Positions 1 to 12,909 of a stretch of 64,000 nt of DNA are shown here, piece by piece (within the stretch, counting starts at the first letter, position 1; each line of letters begins with the position of its first letter). The position numbers and the translations under genes are program-made. The DNA is from Klebsiella electrica. Lineage in GTDB: Bacteria; Pseudomonadota; Gammaproteobacteria; Enterobacterales; Enterobacteriaceae. The stretch is from positions 3,100,001 through 3,164,000 of the forward strand of contig NZ_CP041247.1 in assembly GCF_006711645.1 (NCBI RefSeq), given 5' to 3'. Below the pieces are notes generated by a model, which was not told where the DNA came from, ran no database searches, and was given only the letters and a program-made list of their open reading frames with translations.

Positions 1-69
1 CCTCGCGTTTTGACTACCTTCACATTTCCCCCAAATAATTCGCGCAATTAAATAAGCATTAGCGGTCAT

Positions 70-96
70 AAAAAAACCCGACCAGTGGTCGGGCTT
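70..96 (-). terminator. rho-independent terminator of osmE
   Basis: A 7-bp GC-rich inverted repeat (77-83 and 87-93) with a 3-base loop is followed, on the minus strand, by a run of seven T residues (70-76). It lies about 25 bases past the osmE stop. Confidence 0.85.
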
Positions 97-118
97 TCGT
101 AGATCCCAGCATGTTGCA

Positions 119-457
119 CTACTTGCTGTTACGCGGGTCGGTATCGTACTCCGCACAGGTCTGGTAGCCGGAGTTCATCACGCGGCCGGTATCGTCGAGG
201 GCAACAAAGTAAGTTTCAATTTTACCATCCCGTTGACCGAGGATATAGGTCTGACAGGTTCCGCGGGCATGGATCATGGTAACCTCAGAAGACGGTTTAC
301 CCGCAATCTGTAAGACCTGCGAGCGGGTCATACCTTTTTTGACATCTTTGACGACCGGTTGCGTGAACTGATCGGCGGTACGATCGTAAGCCGTACAACC
401 TGCCAGCATGGTCAAAACGGCTGCTGCGCCCAGAAATCCAGTTAAATTGTTGTTCAT
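119..457 (-). CDS. osmE: Osmotically inducible lipoprotein OsmE
   Basis: Small lipoprotein of the SmpA/OmlA-like fold family, induced by high osmolarity and stationary phase in E. coli; its exact role is unsettled. The 112-residue product has a short hydrophobic leader ending in a lipobox (LAGC, Cys at about 21) and a body with the family motif [16 protein letters not shown]. The ATG at 457 is preferred over an upstream in-frame ATG (517) because it follows an AGAGGA ribosome site and gives the E. coli length. It is divergent from nadE across a 229-bp gap and ends in a strong terminator. Confidence 0.96.
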   Translation of the reverse strand: MNNNLTGFLGAAAVLTMLAGCTAYDRTADQFTQPVVKDVKKGMTRSQVLQIAGKPSSEVTMIHARGTCQTYILGQRDGKIETYFVALDDTGRVMNSGYQTCAEYDTDPRNSK

Positions 458-686
458 ATTCCGTCCTCTTTTATTCTGCGTGTTAATAAGCCTGGAATAA
501 ATAGCGTTATTTTTCAAGCCGAAGGTACAAAAGGGGCAAATTTAAGCTCTTTCTAATAAAAAAAACCTATGTCGTTGATTGCTTTCTTTTACGCCACTCA
601 ATTCTGCGATCCTTGTCGTTTTCCCGGCAAAGAGGTAGCTTTAACCCCTACTGGCAGCCAAACAGATTCACTTTCCGGAGGGCGCG

Positions 687-1514
687 ATGACGCTACAACA
701 AGAAATTATTCAGGCGCTGGGCGCAAAGCCCCAGATCGATGCTGAGGGTGAAATTCGCCGCAGCGTGGACTTTTTGAAGTCGTACTTGCAGACCTACCCT
801 TTTATTAAGTCACTGGTTCTGGGAATCAGCGGCGGCCAGGATTCAACCCTGACAGGCAAACTTTGTCAGCAGGCCATCACTGAACTGCGGGCCGAAACCG
901 GCGATGAAAAGCTGCAGTTTATTGCCGTACGCCTGCCTTATGGCGTCCAGGCGGATGAGCAGGATTGCCAGGATGCGATCGCCTTCATCCAGCCGGATCG
1001 GGTGCTGACGGTAAATATTAAAGGCGCCGTCCTGGCCAGCGAGCAGGCCTTGCGGGAGGCCGGTATTGAGCTTAGCGACTTTGTTCGCGGCAATGAGAAA
1101 GCTCGCGAACGCATGAAAGCGCAGTACAGCATTGCCGGGATGACCCACGGTGTGGTGGTAGGCACTGACCATGCGGCTGAGGCAATTACCGGCTTCTTTA
1201 CCAAGTACGGAGACGGCGGCACGGATATCAACCCTATCTTCCGCCTCAATAAGCGCCAGGGCAAGCAGCTGCTGGCGCTGCTGGGCTGCCCGGAGCATCT
1301 GTATAAGAAGCTGCCGACCGCCGACCTGGAAGACGACCGCCCCTCCCTGCCGGATGAAGTTGCGCTGGGGGTGACCTACGACAATATCGATGACTATCTG
1401 GAAGGCAAAACGCTGGATGCGGGCATCGCCAGAATTATTGAAGGCTGGTATCTGAAAACCGAGCATAAGCGCCGGACGCCGATCACCGTTTTCGATGACT
1501 TCTGGAAAAAATAA
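687..1514 (+). CDS. nadE: NH3-dependent NAD+ synthetase
   Basis: Cytosolic enzyme that adenylates and amidates deamido-NAD with ammonia and ATP, the last step of NAD synthesis. The 275-residue protein matches the E. coli length. The ATP-pyrophosphatase P-loop SGGQDS lies at residues 48-53, and a later [12 protein letters not shown] segment is also typical. There is no glutaminase domain, so it is the ammonia-dependent type. A GGAGG ribosome site precedes the ATG. pncA, from the same NAD metabolism, lies about 27 kb away in this window. Confidence 0.98.
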   Translation: MTLQQEIIQALGAKPQIDAEGEIRRSVDFLKSYLQTYPFIKSLVLGISGGQDSTLTGKLCQQAITELRAETGDEKLQFIAVRLPYGVQADEQDCQDAIAFIQPDRVLTVNIKGAVLASEQALREAGIELSDFVRGNEKARERMKAQYSIAGMTHGVVVGTDHAAEAITGFFTKYGDGGTDINPIFRLNKRQGKQLLALLGCPEHLYKKLPTADLEDDRPSLPDEVALGVTYDNIDDYLEGKTLDAGIARIIEGWYLKTEHKRRTPITVFDDFWKK

Positions 1515-1535
1515 CGCGCGCCCTGCATTTCGCTG

Positions 1536-1562
1536 ACCCCGGCCACCGCCGGGGTTATTTTT
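1536..1562 (+). terminator. rho-independent terminator of nadE
   Basis: Perfect 8-bp stem (ACCCCGGC / GCCGGGGT) with a 4-base loop, followed by ATTTTTT, starting 21 bases after the nadE stop. Confidence 0.88.
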
Positions 1563-1592
1563 TGTACTTTTCGCTGCCTGAACGCCCTGCTA

Positions 1593-1612
1593 TACTGGAC
1601 AAATAACCAGCA
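1593..1612 (+). promoter_or_regulatory. LexA (SOS) box upstream of cho
   Basis: The sequence reads TACTG-N10-CAGCA with an AT-rich centre, matching the LexA operator pattern (CTG-N10-CAG). It sits 16 bases before the cho start. E. coli cho (ydjQ) is a known SOS gene, so the call rests on both sequence and family knowledge. Confidence 0.85.
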
Positions 1613-1627
1613 TCAGGAGCCCATGTA

Positions 1628-2494
1628 GTGAGAAGGCAATCTGCCCCGCGTCTGGAATTCGAGGCGGCGGCTATCTATGAATATCCCGAACATCTGCGTC
1701 CATGGGTGGAGGCGCTGCCTACTCTGCCGGGCGTTTATCTGTTTCACGGTGAGAGCGAGACGCTCCCGCTGTATATCGGTAAGAGCGTGAATCTCCGCAG
1801 TCGGGTGCTGTCGCACCTGCGTACGCCCGAAGAGGCGGCCATGCTGCGCCAGGCGCGAAGCATCAGCTGGCAGCGTACCGCGGGAGAGCTGGGTGCGCTG
1901 CTGCTGGAGGCGCAGCTGATTAAAGAACGCCAGCCGCTGTTTAATAAGCGCCTGCGGCGTAATAAGCAGCTCTGCTCGTTGCGGCTGGAAGGGGCTCGCC
2001 CGCAGGTGGTGTACGCCCGCGAGGTTGATTTCTCCCACCAGAATCATCTGTACGGCCTGTTCGCCAACCGGCGGGCAGCGCTGCAGGCGCTGCAAACCCT
2101 CGCAGACGAACAGCATCTTTGTTACGGGCTGCTGGGACTGGAGACGCTCACTGCGGGCCGCGCCTGTTTCCGGCACGCGCTGGGACGCTGCGCCGGCGCC
2201 TGCTGCGGCCAGGAAACTCTTGCCGCGCATCATGAAAGACTTCGCGCCCGGATGGCGCAGATGCAGCTGGTGTGCTGGCCGTGGCCTGGGGCCATCGCGC
2301 TGGAAGAGCAAGGTCCAGACCTCACCCACTATCACGTCATTCATAACTGGCTGTGGCTGGGAGCGGTCGAGACGCTGGAGCAGGCAGAGTCCTTAACGCG
2401 CCAGTCGGCCAGTTTCGATCATGACGGCTACAAAATTCTCTGTAAACCGCTGCTGAGTGGCCGCTTTACGCTGCATCCGCTCTCCCCCCGTTAG
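1628..2494 (+). CDS. cho: Excinuclease Cho (UvrC homologue)
   Basis: SOS-inducible endonuclease that makes the 3' incision at bulky lesions bound by UvrAB, as an alternative to UvrC. The 288-residue protein has an N-terminal GIY-YIG nuclease domain (GVY at 35-37, YIG at 49-51, arginine-rich SVNLRSRVLSH helix) and a cysteine-containing C-terminal half. It lacks the UvrC HhH region, as expected for Cho. The GTG at 1628 is spaced 8 bases from an AGGAG site. A nearer ATG (1623) runs straight into a TAG stop that overlaps this GTG, so it cannot be the start. A LexA box lies just upstream. Confidence 0.95.
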   Translation: MRRQSAPRLEFEAAAIYEYPEHLRPWVEALPTLPGVYLFHGESETLPLYIGKSVNLRSRVLSHLRTPEEAAMLRQARSISWQRTAGELGALLLEAQLIKERQPLFNKRLRRNKQLCSLRLEGARPQVVYAREVDFSHQNHLYGLFANRRAALQALQTLADEQHLCYGLLGLETLTAGRACFRHALGRCAGACCGQETLAAHHERLRARMAQMQLVCWPWPGAIALEEQGPDLTHYHVIHNWLWLGAVETLEQAESLTRQSASFDHDGYKILCKPLLSGRFTLHPLSPR

Positions 2495-2497
2495 GGC

Positions 2498-2556
2498 AAA
2501 AAAAACCGCCGGTCCTGCCCAATGCCTGACGGCGTATGTTGGGCAAGACCGGCGGT
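2498..2556 (-). terminator. terminator of spy
   Basis: Long hairpin: ACCGCCGGTC (2505-2514) pairs with GACCGGCGGT (2547-2556) and the stem extends inward over TGCCCAA/TTGGGCA. On the minus strand it is followed by a run of eight T residues (2498-2505). The plus-strand side lacks a T run, so it mainly serves spy. Confidence 0.85.
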
Positions 2557-2575
2557 CTTCATTCAAAGCGCTGAG

Positions 2576-3058
2576 TTATTCAGCTGATGCGGGCATTTTA
2601 CCTTCTGCCGCGTTGCGTTCTGTCAGATGCTTCTCAAAATTCGCATTGAACTGTTTTTTCTGTTCCGGCGTCAGAATGTTGTAAATCTTGTTCTGGGTTT
2701 CCATACGGGAAAGCGCCATCGCTTTGTGCTGCGCCTCCATTTTATCGATCTGCGCTTCCGCTTTCGCTTTATCGAAGGTGTCGCTGGCGATAAGCTCATG
2801 CATCGCGCGGCGTTCATCCAGCGACGGGCGTTTCATATTTTCACGCTGGTCCTTCATGATGTCGCGAATCTGCTGTTTTTGCGCATCGGTCAGATTCAGC
2901 CCTTTAAACATCATTTCATGCTGGCCGCCATGCATACCCTTATGGTGCATCATCGGTTTGCTATCGGTCTGAACGGCGGTGGTATCGGCAGCGTGAGCCA
3001 GGTTAGCCGCACCCAGAGCCAGTGTAGAGGCAACAAACAGAGCAGTCATCTTCTTCAT
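2576..3058 (-). CDS. spy: Periplasmic ATP-independent chaperone Spy
   Basis: Periplasmic chaperone that forms a cradle-shaped dimer and protects unfolding proteins during envelope stress. The 160-residue precursor starts with a Sec signal peptide cleaved after AHA (residue 23) and carries the two LTxxQ-type motifs (LTDAQ and LTPEQ) of the Spy/CpxP family in a helical body. The segment after the signal peptide is rich in Met and His. A BaeR-box-like site lies 125 bases upstream, consistent with Bae/Cpx control known in E. coli. A strong terminator follows. Confidence 0.96.
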   Translation of the reverse strand: MKKMTALFVASTLALGAANLAHAADTTAVQTDSKPMMHHKGMHGGQHEMMFKGLNLTDAQKQQIRDIMKDQRENMKRPSLDERRAMHELIASDTFDKAKAEAQIDKMEAQHKAMALSRMETQNKIYNILTPEQKKQFNANFEKHLTERNAAEGKMPASAE

Positions 3059-3382
3059 ATCTGGTCCTTACTTTAAGTTATTTTTACGGCGTGTTGCCGT
3101 GTTGACGAGATAAACTTTACGACGTTTATCGTCAATTAGTCAGAGCAAGAGTAAAACAATGAAAGTGTAAAAAACATTTTCTCACCAATTGTGGAGAAAA
3201 TAAGGAAATTAAGGAGGGAATTGCAACAGAAAATAAATAACTTACTGTTTTTAGATGGTTTTTATGGATTATAAAGCAGCAAAGATTAAAAACAAAGCAT
3301 TTATCCAGGAATAATCCGCAATCAGACTCCAGCGCACGAAAAAATAAGATTGCGCGAAAAAGTCACCATCCGAAATTAAACA
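3059..3382. other. intergenic region upstream of spy
   Basis: AT-rich region between spy and astE. It carries the BaeR-like box (3184-3201) and, nearer spy, GTAAA-type repeats on the minus strand around 3106-3120 that could bind CpxR. Apart from these and the ast-side hairpin, no convincing gene was seen. Confidence 0.5.
3184..3201 (-). promoter_or_regulatory. BaeR box upstream of spy
   Basis: Read on the minus strand, the site matches 15 of 18 positions of the published BaeR box as remembered (TTTTTCTCCATNATTGGC). Spy is the classic BaeSR target in E. coli, which supports the assignment. Confidence 0.7.
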
Positions 3383-3400
3383 GCCGCCCGAATGAGCGGC
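3383..3400 (-). terminator. possible terminator of the ast operon
   Basis: A GCCGC/GCGGC stem with an 8-base loop lies 19-36 bases past the astE stop. On the minus strand it is followed by TGTTTAATTT. The stem is short, so confidence is limited. Confidence 0.4.
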
Positions 3401-3418
3401 AAAATATTCGGCCCGCGG

Positions 3419-4387
3419 CTACGGTAAACGCTCCAGCATCAACCCGGCCCGCAGCCCCCGCGCCACGGACGGATTAGGGAACAGAACAAACTCCTGCGCT
3501 TTTTCTACCACATAGCGAATATCGCCATCTTCGGCAAGCAGGGTTCCGCCTGGAAAGGCGGTAAAATTGAGCGTCCGATCCGACATAAACAGATGAAATT
3601 TATCACTATGGCGGGTAATTTGCTGCACCACCCGATAGCGCAGCGGCGCCGGCTCGGCGTCAACAACCGTCATGTCGCCCACCAGCAAACGCATTAGCGC
3701 CCGTTGGGTGACGCTAAATTGCGCCAGATCGTTAGCGCCAAACGGTAACGCCTTCCCGAGTTCCAGGGTACAGGAGAGCGCGGCAAAGCGTTCACAGCTG
3801 AAATGGGTGAATGTCCCCGCCGGCTGCTGATGGAAGACCAGCGCCTCCAGCCCGGCGCCGCCCAGCCAACGCAAAAAATCCTCATCCCACGGAGCTTCAC
3901 GCGCCGGCAGCACGCCAAAGCGCGTATGCAGCGACCCGCGAATCGCGGTATGTAAATCAAGGTGCCAGCGGCCGCCCGTTCCGCCAGCATAAAACCGCGT
4001 CAACACCTGCTCCAGCTGACGCGCTCTGGCCGTTTCGTCGCTGACGGGAAAACCCTGCCAGCGCCCGCCAAACATCCGGTTCATGTCGCAGTCCAGGTAG
4101 CGCTTATTTTGCCGCAGCGCGGGCGGATTGCCGAAGATAACCAGCAGCCGCCAGTGCAGCGGCAGCTCACCGCTAAACAGCTGCTGTAGCAGCTGATGGG
4201 TCATCTCCACCGGCGCGGTTTCATTGCCGTGGATACCCGCGGACAGAACCAGCGACCGCTCGCAGCGCGCATGCGGCGTCAGTTGCAACACCCCGCAATC
4301 CAGCCAGTGCCAGCGAAAATGCGCCGTTTCGCCATGAAAATGGTGGGGCAAACGCCCCGCCAGAGTTAATGCCAGAAAGTCGTCCAC
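3419..4387 (-). CDS. astE: Succinylglutamate desuccinylase
   Basis: Last step of the AST arginine pathway: hydrolyses N-succinylglutamate to glutamate and succinate in the cytosol. The 322-residue protein belongs to the M14-like zinc AstE/AspA family. The zinc ligands appear in SAGIHGNE (His53, Glu56) and in the later [11 protein letters not shown] segment. The GTG at 4387 is chosen because AAGGAGG lies 5 bases upstream and translation then begins with the E. coli-like DDFLALTL. An in-frame ATG 30 bases earlier lacks such a site and falls in a duplicated spacer. It is last in the leftward astC-A-D-B-E operon. Confidence 0.96.
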   Translation of the reverse strand: MDDFLALTLAGRLPHHFHGETAHFRWHWLDCGVLQLTPHARCERSLVLSAGIHGNETAPVEMTHQLLQQLFSGELPLHWRLLVIFGNPPALRQNKRYLDCDMNRMFGGRWQGFPVSDETARARQLEQVLTRFYAGGTGGRWHLDLHTAIRGSLHTRFGVLPAREAPWDEDFLRWLGGAGLEALVFHQQPAGTFTHFSCERFAALSCTLELGKALPFGANDLAQFSVTQRALMRLLVGDMTVVDAEPAPLRYRVVQQITRHSDKFHLFMSDRTLNFTAFPGGTLLAEDGDIRYVVEKAQEFVLFPNPSVARGLRAGLMLERLP

Positions 4388-4398
4388 GACGCCTCCTT

Positions 4399-4442
4399 GA
4401 AACGAAAACGAAGTCACAGCGCCTGCTGAAACGAAAACGAAG

Positions 4443-4456
<14 letters not shown>
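4399..4456. repeat. 29-bp perfect tandem duplication at the astB/astE junction
   Basis: Two identical 29-base units, 4399-4427 and 4428-4456, lie head to tail. The right-hand copy contains the astB stop codon and last codons. The left-hand copy is the spacer before astE. The duplication roughly doubles the astB-astE gap to 55 bases. Confidence 0.95.
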
Positions 4457-8279
<3,823 letters not shown>

Positions 8280-8283
<4 letters not shown>

Positions 8284-9500
8284 GATGACGCTCCCGCGAG
8301 GAAGTGTTGGCAGGCCCGTTCAAAACGATCCAGCCCGGTTTTCACCTCTTCCTCACTCACAATGAGCGCCGGAGCGAAACGCACCACGTTCGCGCCGGCA
8401 ATCAGAATCATCAGCCCCTCTTCCGCCGCCTGGGTACTGATGGCTTTCGCCTTTCCGGCCCAGGTATCATTGAGGACGCAGCCGATCAGCAGTCCCAGTC
8501 CACGGATCTCCTTGAACAGGCCGTAGCGCGCGTTAATGGCGTTCAGCCGCTCGGTAAACCACTGGTGGCGCTGCTTCACGCCGTTCAGTACCGCCGGCGT
8601 ATTGACTATTGACAGCACTTCACCGGCCACCGCGCTGGCCAGCGGGTTACCGCCGTAGGTGGTGCCGTGCGTCCCGACGGTCATGACGCTGGCGCAGTCT
8701 TGCGTTGCCAGCAGCGCGCCAATCGGGAAACCGCCGCCCAGCGCTTTCGCCGTCGACAGGACATCCGGCGTGACGCCATAGTGCATATAGGCATACAGCT
8801 CGCCGGTACGGCCCACCCCGGTCTGGACTTCATCAAAAATCAACAGCGCATGATGGGCGTCGCACAACTCGCGCAGACCACGCAGGAAGGCCGCATCGGC
8901 TGGCACCACGCCCCCTTCACCCTGCATCGGCTCAACAATCACCGCGCAGGTGTTGTCATCGATAAGCGCCCGCGCCGATTCGAGATCGTTATAAACCGCA
9001 TGCTGGATCTGCGGCGGCAGCGGGGCAAAATCCTGAGAGTAGGCCGGCTGGCCGCCCGCAGAAACAGTAAACAAGGTGCGACCGTGGAAGGCATTTTTGA
9101 ACGCGACGATGCCGCTTTTGTGGCTGCCGAAACGGTCGTGAGCATATTTGCGCGCCAGCTTCAGCGCCGCTTCGTTAGCCTCTGCGCCTGAGTTACAGAA
9201 GAAAACGCGGTCGGCAAAAGTCGCGTCGATCAGCTGTTTCGCCAGACGCAGGACCGGCTCATTGGTGTATCCGTTGCCGGTGTGCCAGAACTTTCCGGCT
9301 TGTTCCGTCAACGCCCGAATCAGCTGCGGATGAGCGTGTCCCAGGGCATTCACCGCAATGCCGCCGGCAAAATCGATATACTCTTTCCCCTGCTGATCCC
9401 ACAGGCGTGAACCTTCACCGCGTACCGGAATAAAAGCCGCTGGCGCGTAGACCGGCATCATCCATTCATCAAAATTGTTACGCGTAATTGACTGAGACAT
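8280..9500 (-). CDS. astC: Succinylornithine transaminase (AstC/ArgM)
   Basis: Third AST step: PLP-dependent transfer of the amino group of succinylornithine to 2-oxoglutarate; it can also act on acetylornithine. The 406-residue class III aminotransferase has the [17 protein letters not shown] cofactor segment, [13 protein letters not shown], and the PLP lysine in STAKALGGG. It is the promoter-proximal gene of astCADBE. A sigma-54 promoter lies 73-89 bases upstream of the ATG, consistent with nitrogen control of arginine breakdown. Confidence 0.97.
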
Positions 9501-9946
9501 ATCGACCTCTTCCGGTAAATAAAAAGTATGAATAATGTTAAAAATTGTAGATTGTCACGCTGTAAATGTAGATTGCACACATCGTGCCAGCCAGAGGAAA
9601 AAATGCATAAATCGGAGTCAGGCAAGGAATATCAATAAGTTACGATTTCAATTTATGCACATCAAATGCATAAATAGTGAATAAATATCTTACCACTCGG
9701 CAACAGCAGTGAATAAATCAGATAGTTTATGCATCAGTAAGATATAATTCTGTATTTGTGATCCTCTACGAAATTTATCGTAGATATTCGCCCTTTTTTA
9801 GCGCAGGCTGCGCCGGAATGGTGCACGCGGGTTACGCCAGCACTGCCAATCGGAACAACAGGCGCAATAAAATGCCTTCCGGCAGCCAGCCCGACGAATT
9901 TCTGCTACCATCCCTGCACTATTCACCTTGCACAGTGGCAGCGACT
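9501..9946. other. astC/xthA divergent control region
   Basis: This 446-bp AT-rich interval carries the astC sigma-54 promoter. It also has four copies of a TGCATAAAT-type motif, in both orientations, at 9604-9612, 9651-9659, 9667-9675 and 9726-9734. Their AT-rich form resembles ArgR half-sites, and ArgR is known to act at E. coli astC, but no full 18-bp palindrome was found. An in-frame extension of xthA upstream to 9758 is not believed. Confidence 0.5.
9573..9589 (-). promoter_or_regulatory. sigma-54 promoter of astC
   Basis: On the minus strand the site reads TGGCACG-N4-GTGCA: GG and GC are 12 apart and there is one mismatch to the TGGCACG-N4-TTGCA consensus. E. coli astC has an NtrC/ArgR-dependent sigma-54 promoter in the same place. 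Confidence 0.82.
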
Positions 9947-10753
9947 ATGAAATTTCTCTCTTTTAATATCAACGGCCTGCGTGCCCGACCCCACCAGCTG
10001 GCCGCCATCGTCGACAAACATCAGCCTGACGTTATTGGCTTACAGGAAACCAAAGTACACGACGACATGTTTCCGCTCGAAGAGGTGGCAAAACTCGGGT
10101 ACAACGTGTTCTACCACGGTCAAAAAGGGCACTACGGCGTGGCGCTGCTGACCAAAGAGACGCCGGTCTCAGTGCGCCGCGGTTTCCCGGACGACGGCGA
10201 AGAGGCCCAGCGGCGCATCATCATGGCGGAAATTCCGTCCGCATTCGGCAATGTGACGGTGATCAACGGCTATTTCCCGCAGGGCGAAAGCCGCGACCAC
10301 GCAACTAAGTTCCCGGCAAAAGCGGCGTTTTACCAGAATCTGCAAAACTATCTCGATAGTGAGCTGAACAAAGATAATCCGCTGCTGATCATGGGTGATA
10401 TGAACATCAGCCCAACCGACCTTGACATCGGCATTGGCGAAGAGAACCGTAAGCGCTGGCTGCGCACCGGTAAGTGCTCATTCCTGCCGGAAGAGCGTGA
10501 GTGGATGGCGCGCCTGCTGGACTGGGGCCTGGTTGACACCTGGCGTCAGGCCAATCCCGATAGCCAGGATCGCTTCTCATGGTTTGACTACCGTTCCAAA
10601 GGCTTTGACGATAACCGCGGGCTGCGTATCGACCTGCTGCTGGCAAGCTCTCCACTGGCGCAGCGCTGCGTAGAAACCGGTATTGATTACGACATTCGCG
10701 GTATGGAAAAACCGTCCGACCATGCGCCGGTCTGGGCCACCTTCAAACCGTAA
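9947..10753 (+). CDS. xthA: Exodeoxyribonuclease III
   Basis: AP endonuclease and 3'-5' exonuclease of base-excision repair, acting on abasic sites and blocked 3' ends. The 268-residue protein has the full set of EEP-family motifs: NINGLR, LQETK (Glu34), the [11 protein letters not shown] segment with the catalytic Asp/Asn, and SDHAPV with the catalytic His. The ATG at 9947 gives the E. coli start MKF and length; a longer frame upstream is ignored. It is divergent from the ast operon. Confidence 0.97.
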   Translation: MKFLSFNINGLRARPHQLAAIVDKHQPDVIGLQETKVHDDMFPLEEVAKLGYNVFYHGQKGHYGVALLTKETPVSVRRGFPDDGEEAQRRIIMAEIPSAFGNVTVINGYFPQGESRDHATKFPAKAAFYQNLQNYLDSELNKDNPLLIMGDMNISPTDLDIGIGEENRKRWLRTGKCSFLPEEREWMARLLDWGLVDTWRQANPDSQDRFSWFDYRSKGFDDNRGLRIDLLLASSPLAQRCVETGIDYDIRGMEKPSDHAPVWATFKP

Positions 10754-10930
10754 CGCGCTTTCTCCCTCGACTCTCCCGGCCTGACGGCCGCGGAGAGTGC
10801 GCTTATCCTGAGCAAAATCAATAAATCCGCGGTAAGACATTGTTGCGGATCGCCATTTATTATACTGTCGCGCACGCCCTGGCGACCGGGGCGCAGGGTT
10901 CACGGAACGCGGTAAAAACAGGAGCGCCCC

Positions 10931-11642
10931 ATGCAAAAGAAGCCGTCATAAAGCAGACTCTCAGCTGCTGCTGATTCTCGCCCTGCTCTGCGCCACGGCG
11001 GCGATTGTCTCCTTCTCTGGCTTTGCCGACCTGCTGACCCACTTCCGTCAACTGCAGGCGCTGATCCAACACAGCGGCCCGCTCGGCTGGACGCTCTATG
11101 TTGCCTTATTTATCGTCGCCACCCTGTGCCTGATTCCGGGCAGTATCCTGGTGATGGTCGGCGGCGTGGTCTTTGGCCCGGTATGGGGCACCCTGCTATC
11201 GCTGTGTGCGGCCACGGTGGCCTCGGCGCTCTCTTTCTTGCTGGCCCGCTGGCTGGGTCGCGATCTGCTGCTGAAATATGCCGGACATACCGCCACCTTT
11301 CAGGCTATTGAACGCGGAATTGCCCGCAGCGGTACAGATTTCCTGATTTTTACCCGCCTGGTGCCGCTGTTTCCGTACAACATTCAAAACTATGCCTATG
11401 GCCTGACCGCCATTCCATTCGGCTCATTTATGCTGATATCGCTCCTGACGACCCTGCCGGGGCTGTTTATCTATACTCTGATGGCGAGCGAACTCGCCAG
11501 AGAGGGCATTACGTTGGGGTTTATACTGAAACTGAGCCTCGCCGGCCTCGCCTTATTTGGCATCATTCAGGGCGCCAAAATCTTTGCCCGGCGGCGACAG
11601 ATCGATCCCGACAAGCTGCAGGTTAGCCATGAAGAAAAATAA
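10931..11642 (+). CDS. ydjX: YdjX, TVP38/TMEM64-family membrane protein, apparently frameshifted near the start
   Basis: Inner-membrane protein of the SNARE_assoc/DedA-like family; function unproven. The natural start is the ATG at 10931, six bases after AGGAG, but it reads six codons and stops at TAA (10949-10951). From 10932 the +1 frame is open through a YdjX-like N terminus (hydrophobic segment, then FADLLTHFRQLQ), the membrane body (IPGSILVMVGGVVFGP, RLVPLFPYNIQNYAYGL) and the stop at 11642. That frame has no ATG, GTG or TTG before 11151. A one-base insertion near 10935-10948 would explain this. Its end overlaps ydjZ by 14 bases, and ydjY, found between them in E. coli, is absent. Confidence 0.75.
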
Positions 11643-12336
11643 CGCGCGTCTCATCTGGTGCGCTCGCGCGGCGCTAGTCCTCATTGTCGTGGCCGCGCTC
11701 GTCGCCTGGTGGCGTATCCCCGCCGTGAATGCGTTTATTCAGCACAGTCTGGCGGCCTTTTCCGCCTTAGATCAGCACGCCATTGAGCGCTTTATTCACG
11801 CCTACGGGCCGCAGGCGGCACTGGTTTCCTTCGCCTTAATGATCCTGCAGGCCGTCGTGGCGCCGCTCCCCGCCTTTCTGATCACCTTCGCTAACGCTTC
11901 GTTGTTTGGCGCTTTCTGGGGCGCTGCACTTTCCTGGACCAGCGCCATGGCCGGCGCCGCACTGTGTTTTTTTATCGCCAGAGTGCTGGGCCGCGAAGCG
12001 GTTGAAAAGCTGACCGGCAAAACGGTGCTGCGCAGTATGGACGCCTTCTTCGACCGCTACGGTCAACAGACGGTATTGATCTGTCGGCTGCTGCCGTTTG
12101 TCCCCTTTGATCCTATCAGCTATGCGGCGGGTCTGACCTCGATTCGCTTTCGCCAGTTTATGTTCGCCACCGGTATCGGCCAGTTGCCCGCCACGCTGGT
12201 GTACTCGTGGGTGGGCAGCCAGTTAACCGGCGGGACATTCTGGTTTATTAGCGCATTATCCGTTCTGTTTGCGCTGACGCTGATTATCTTTATAGCTAAA
12301 GCCCGCTATCTCGAACGTCATAAGAGGAAGTCCTGA
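11629..12336 (+). CDS. ydjZ: YdjZ, TVP38/TMEM64-family inner-membrane protein
   Basis: Second SNARE_assoc-type membrane protein of the cluster; function unknown, though the wider DedA superfamily is linked to lipid handling. The 235-residue protein has an N-terminal membrane helix (about 8-28), the family signatures FANASLFGAFWG and CRLLPFVPFDPISYAAGL, and a C-terminal helix. The ATG at 11629 starts inside the end of ydjX. Its stop overlaps the ynjA start (TGATG), so translation is probably coupled. Confidence 0.9.
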   Translation: MKKNNARLIWCARAALVLIVVAALVAWWRIPAVNAFIQHSLAAFSALDQHAIERFIHAYGPQAALVSFALMILQAVVAPLPAFLITFANASLFGAFWGAALSWTSAMAGAALCFFIARVLGREAVEKLTGKTVLRSMDAFFDRYGQQTVLICRLLPFVPFDPISYAAGLTSIRFRQFMFATGIGQLPATLVYSWVGSQLTGGTFWFISALSVLFALTLIIFIAKARYLERHKRKS

Positions 12337-12899
12337 TGAGGTTGTCGCCGCTGCGCACCATCCCCCTGATCCTGCGCCCGCAGACCTGGCTGCATCGTCG
12401 CCATTACGGCGAAGTGCTTAGCCCTGTTCGCTGGTGGGGACGTATTCCGTGGCTCTTTTATCTGCTGTCGATGTTTGTCGGCTATCTTGAACGCAAGCGT
12501 TCGCCCCTTGATCCGGTGCTGCGCGCGCTGGTCAGCGCCCGCGTCGCCCAGATGTGTCGGTGCGAATTTTGCGTGGACATCACCAGCATGAAGCTGGCTG
12601 AACGCACCGGCAACCACGATAAACTCCTCGCCGTCGCCAGCTGGCGCCAGAGCCCATTGTTCAGCGAAAACGAACGTCTGGCGCTAGAGTATGCCGAAGC
12701 CGCCAGCCTGACGCCGCCAACCGTCGACGATGCGCTGCGCGGCAAGCTGATGGCGCGATTTGATGCCCAGGCCCTGACCGAACTCACGGCGCTGATCGGC
12801 TTACAAAATCTGTCGGCACGCTTTAATTCCGCCATGGCGATCCCGGCGCAGGGCCTGTGCCAGATCCCCCCGGCGGACTCGGCAAAAGACCCCCAATAA
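12336..12899 (+). CDS. ynjA: YnjA, carboxymuconolactone decarboxylase/AhpD-like protein
   Basis: Predicted cytosolic all-alpha protein of the CMD/AhpD family; members act as alkylhydroperoxidases or small-molecule lyases, but the YnjA substrate is unknown. The 187-residue protein has an AhpD-like CxxC (CEFCVDITSMK, about residues 73-76) followed by the helical CMD core. It starts at the TGATG overlap with ydjZ and is followed after 10 bases by ynjB. Confidence 0.9.
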   Translation: MRLSPLRTIPLILRPQTWLHRRHYGEVLSPVRWWGRIPWLFYLLSMFVGYLERKRSPLDPVLRALVSARVAQMCRCEFCVDITSMKLAERTGNHDKLLAVASWRQSPLFSENERLALEYAEAASLTPPTVDDALRGKLMARFDAQALTELTALIGLQNLSARFNSAMAIPAQGLCQIPPADSAKDPQ

Positions 12900-12909
12900 T
12901 AAGGAGCGG

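Noticed and set aside
3219-3272. 17-codon TTG-start ORF behind AAGGAGG in the spy/astE gap
   Set aside because: The ribosome-site match is good but spacing is only a few bases, the peptide is very short and nothing lies downstream on that strand.
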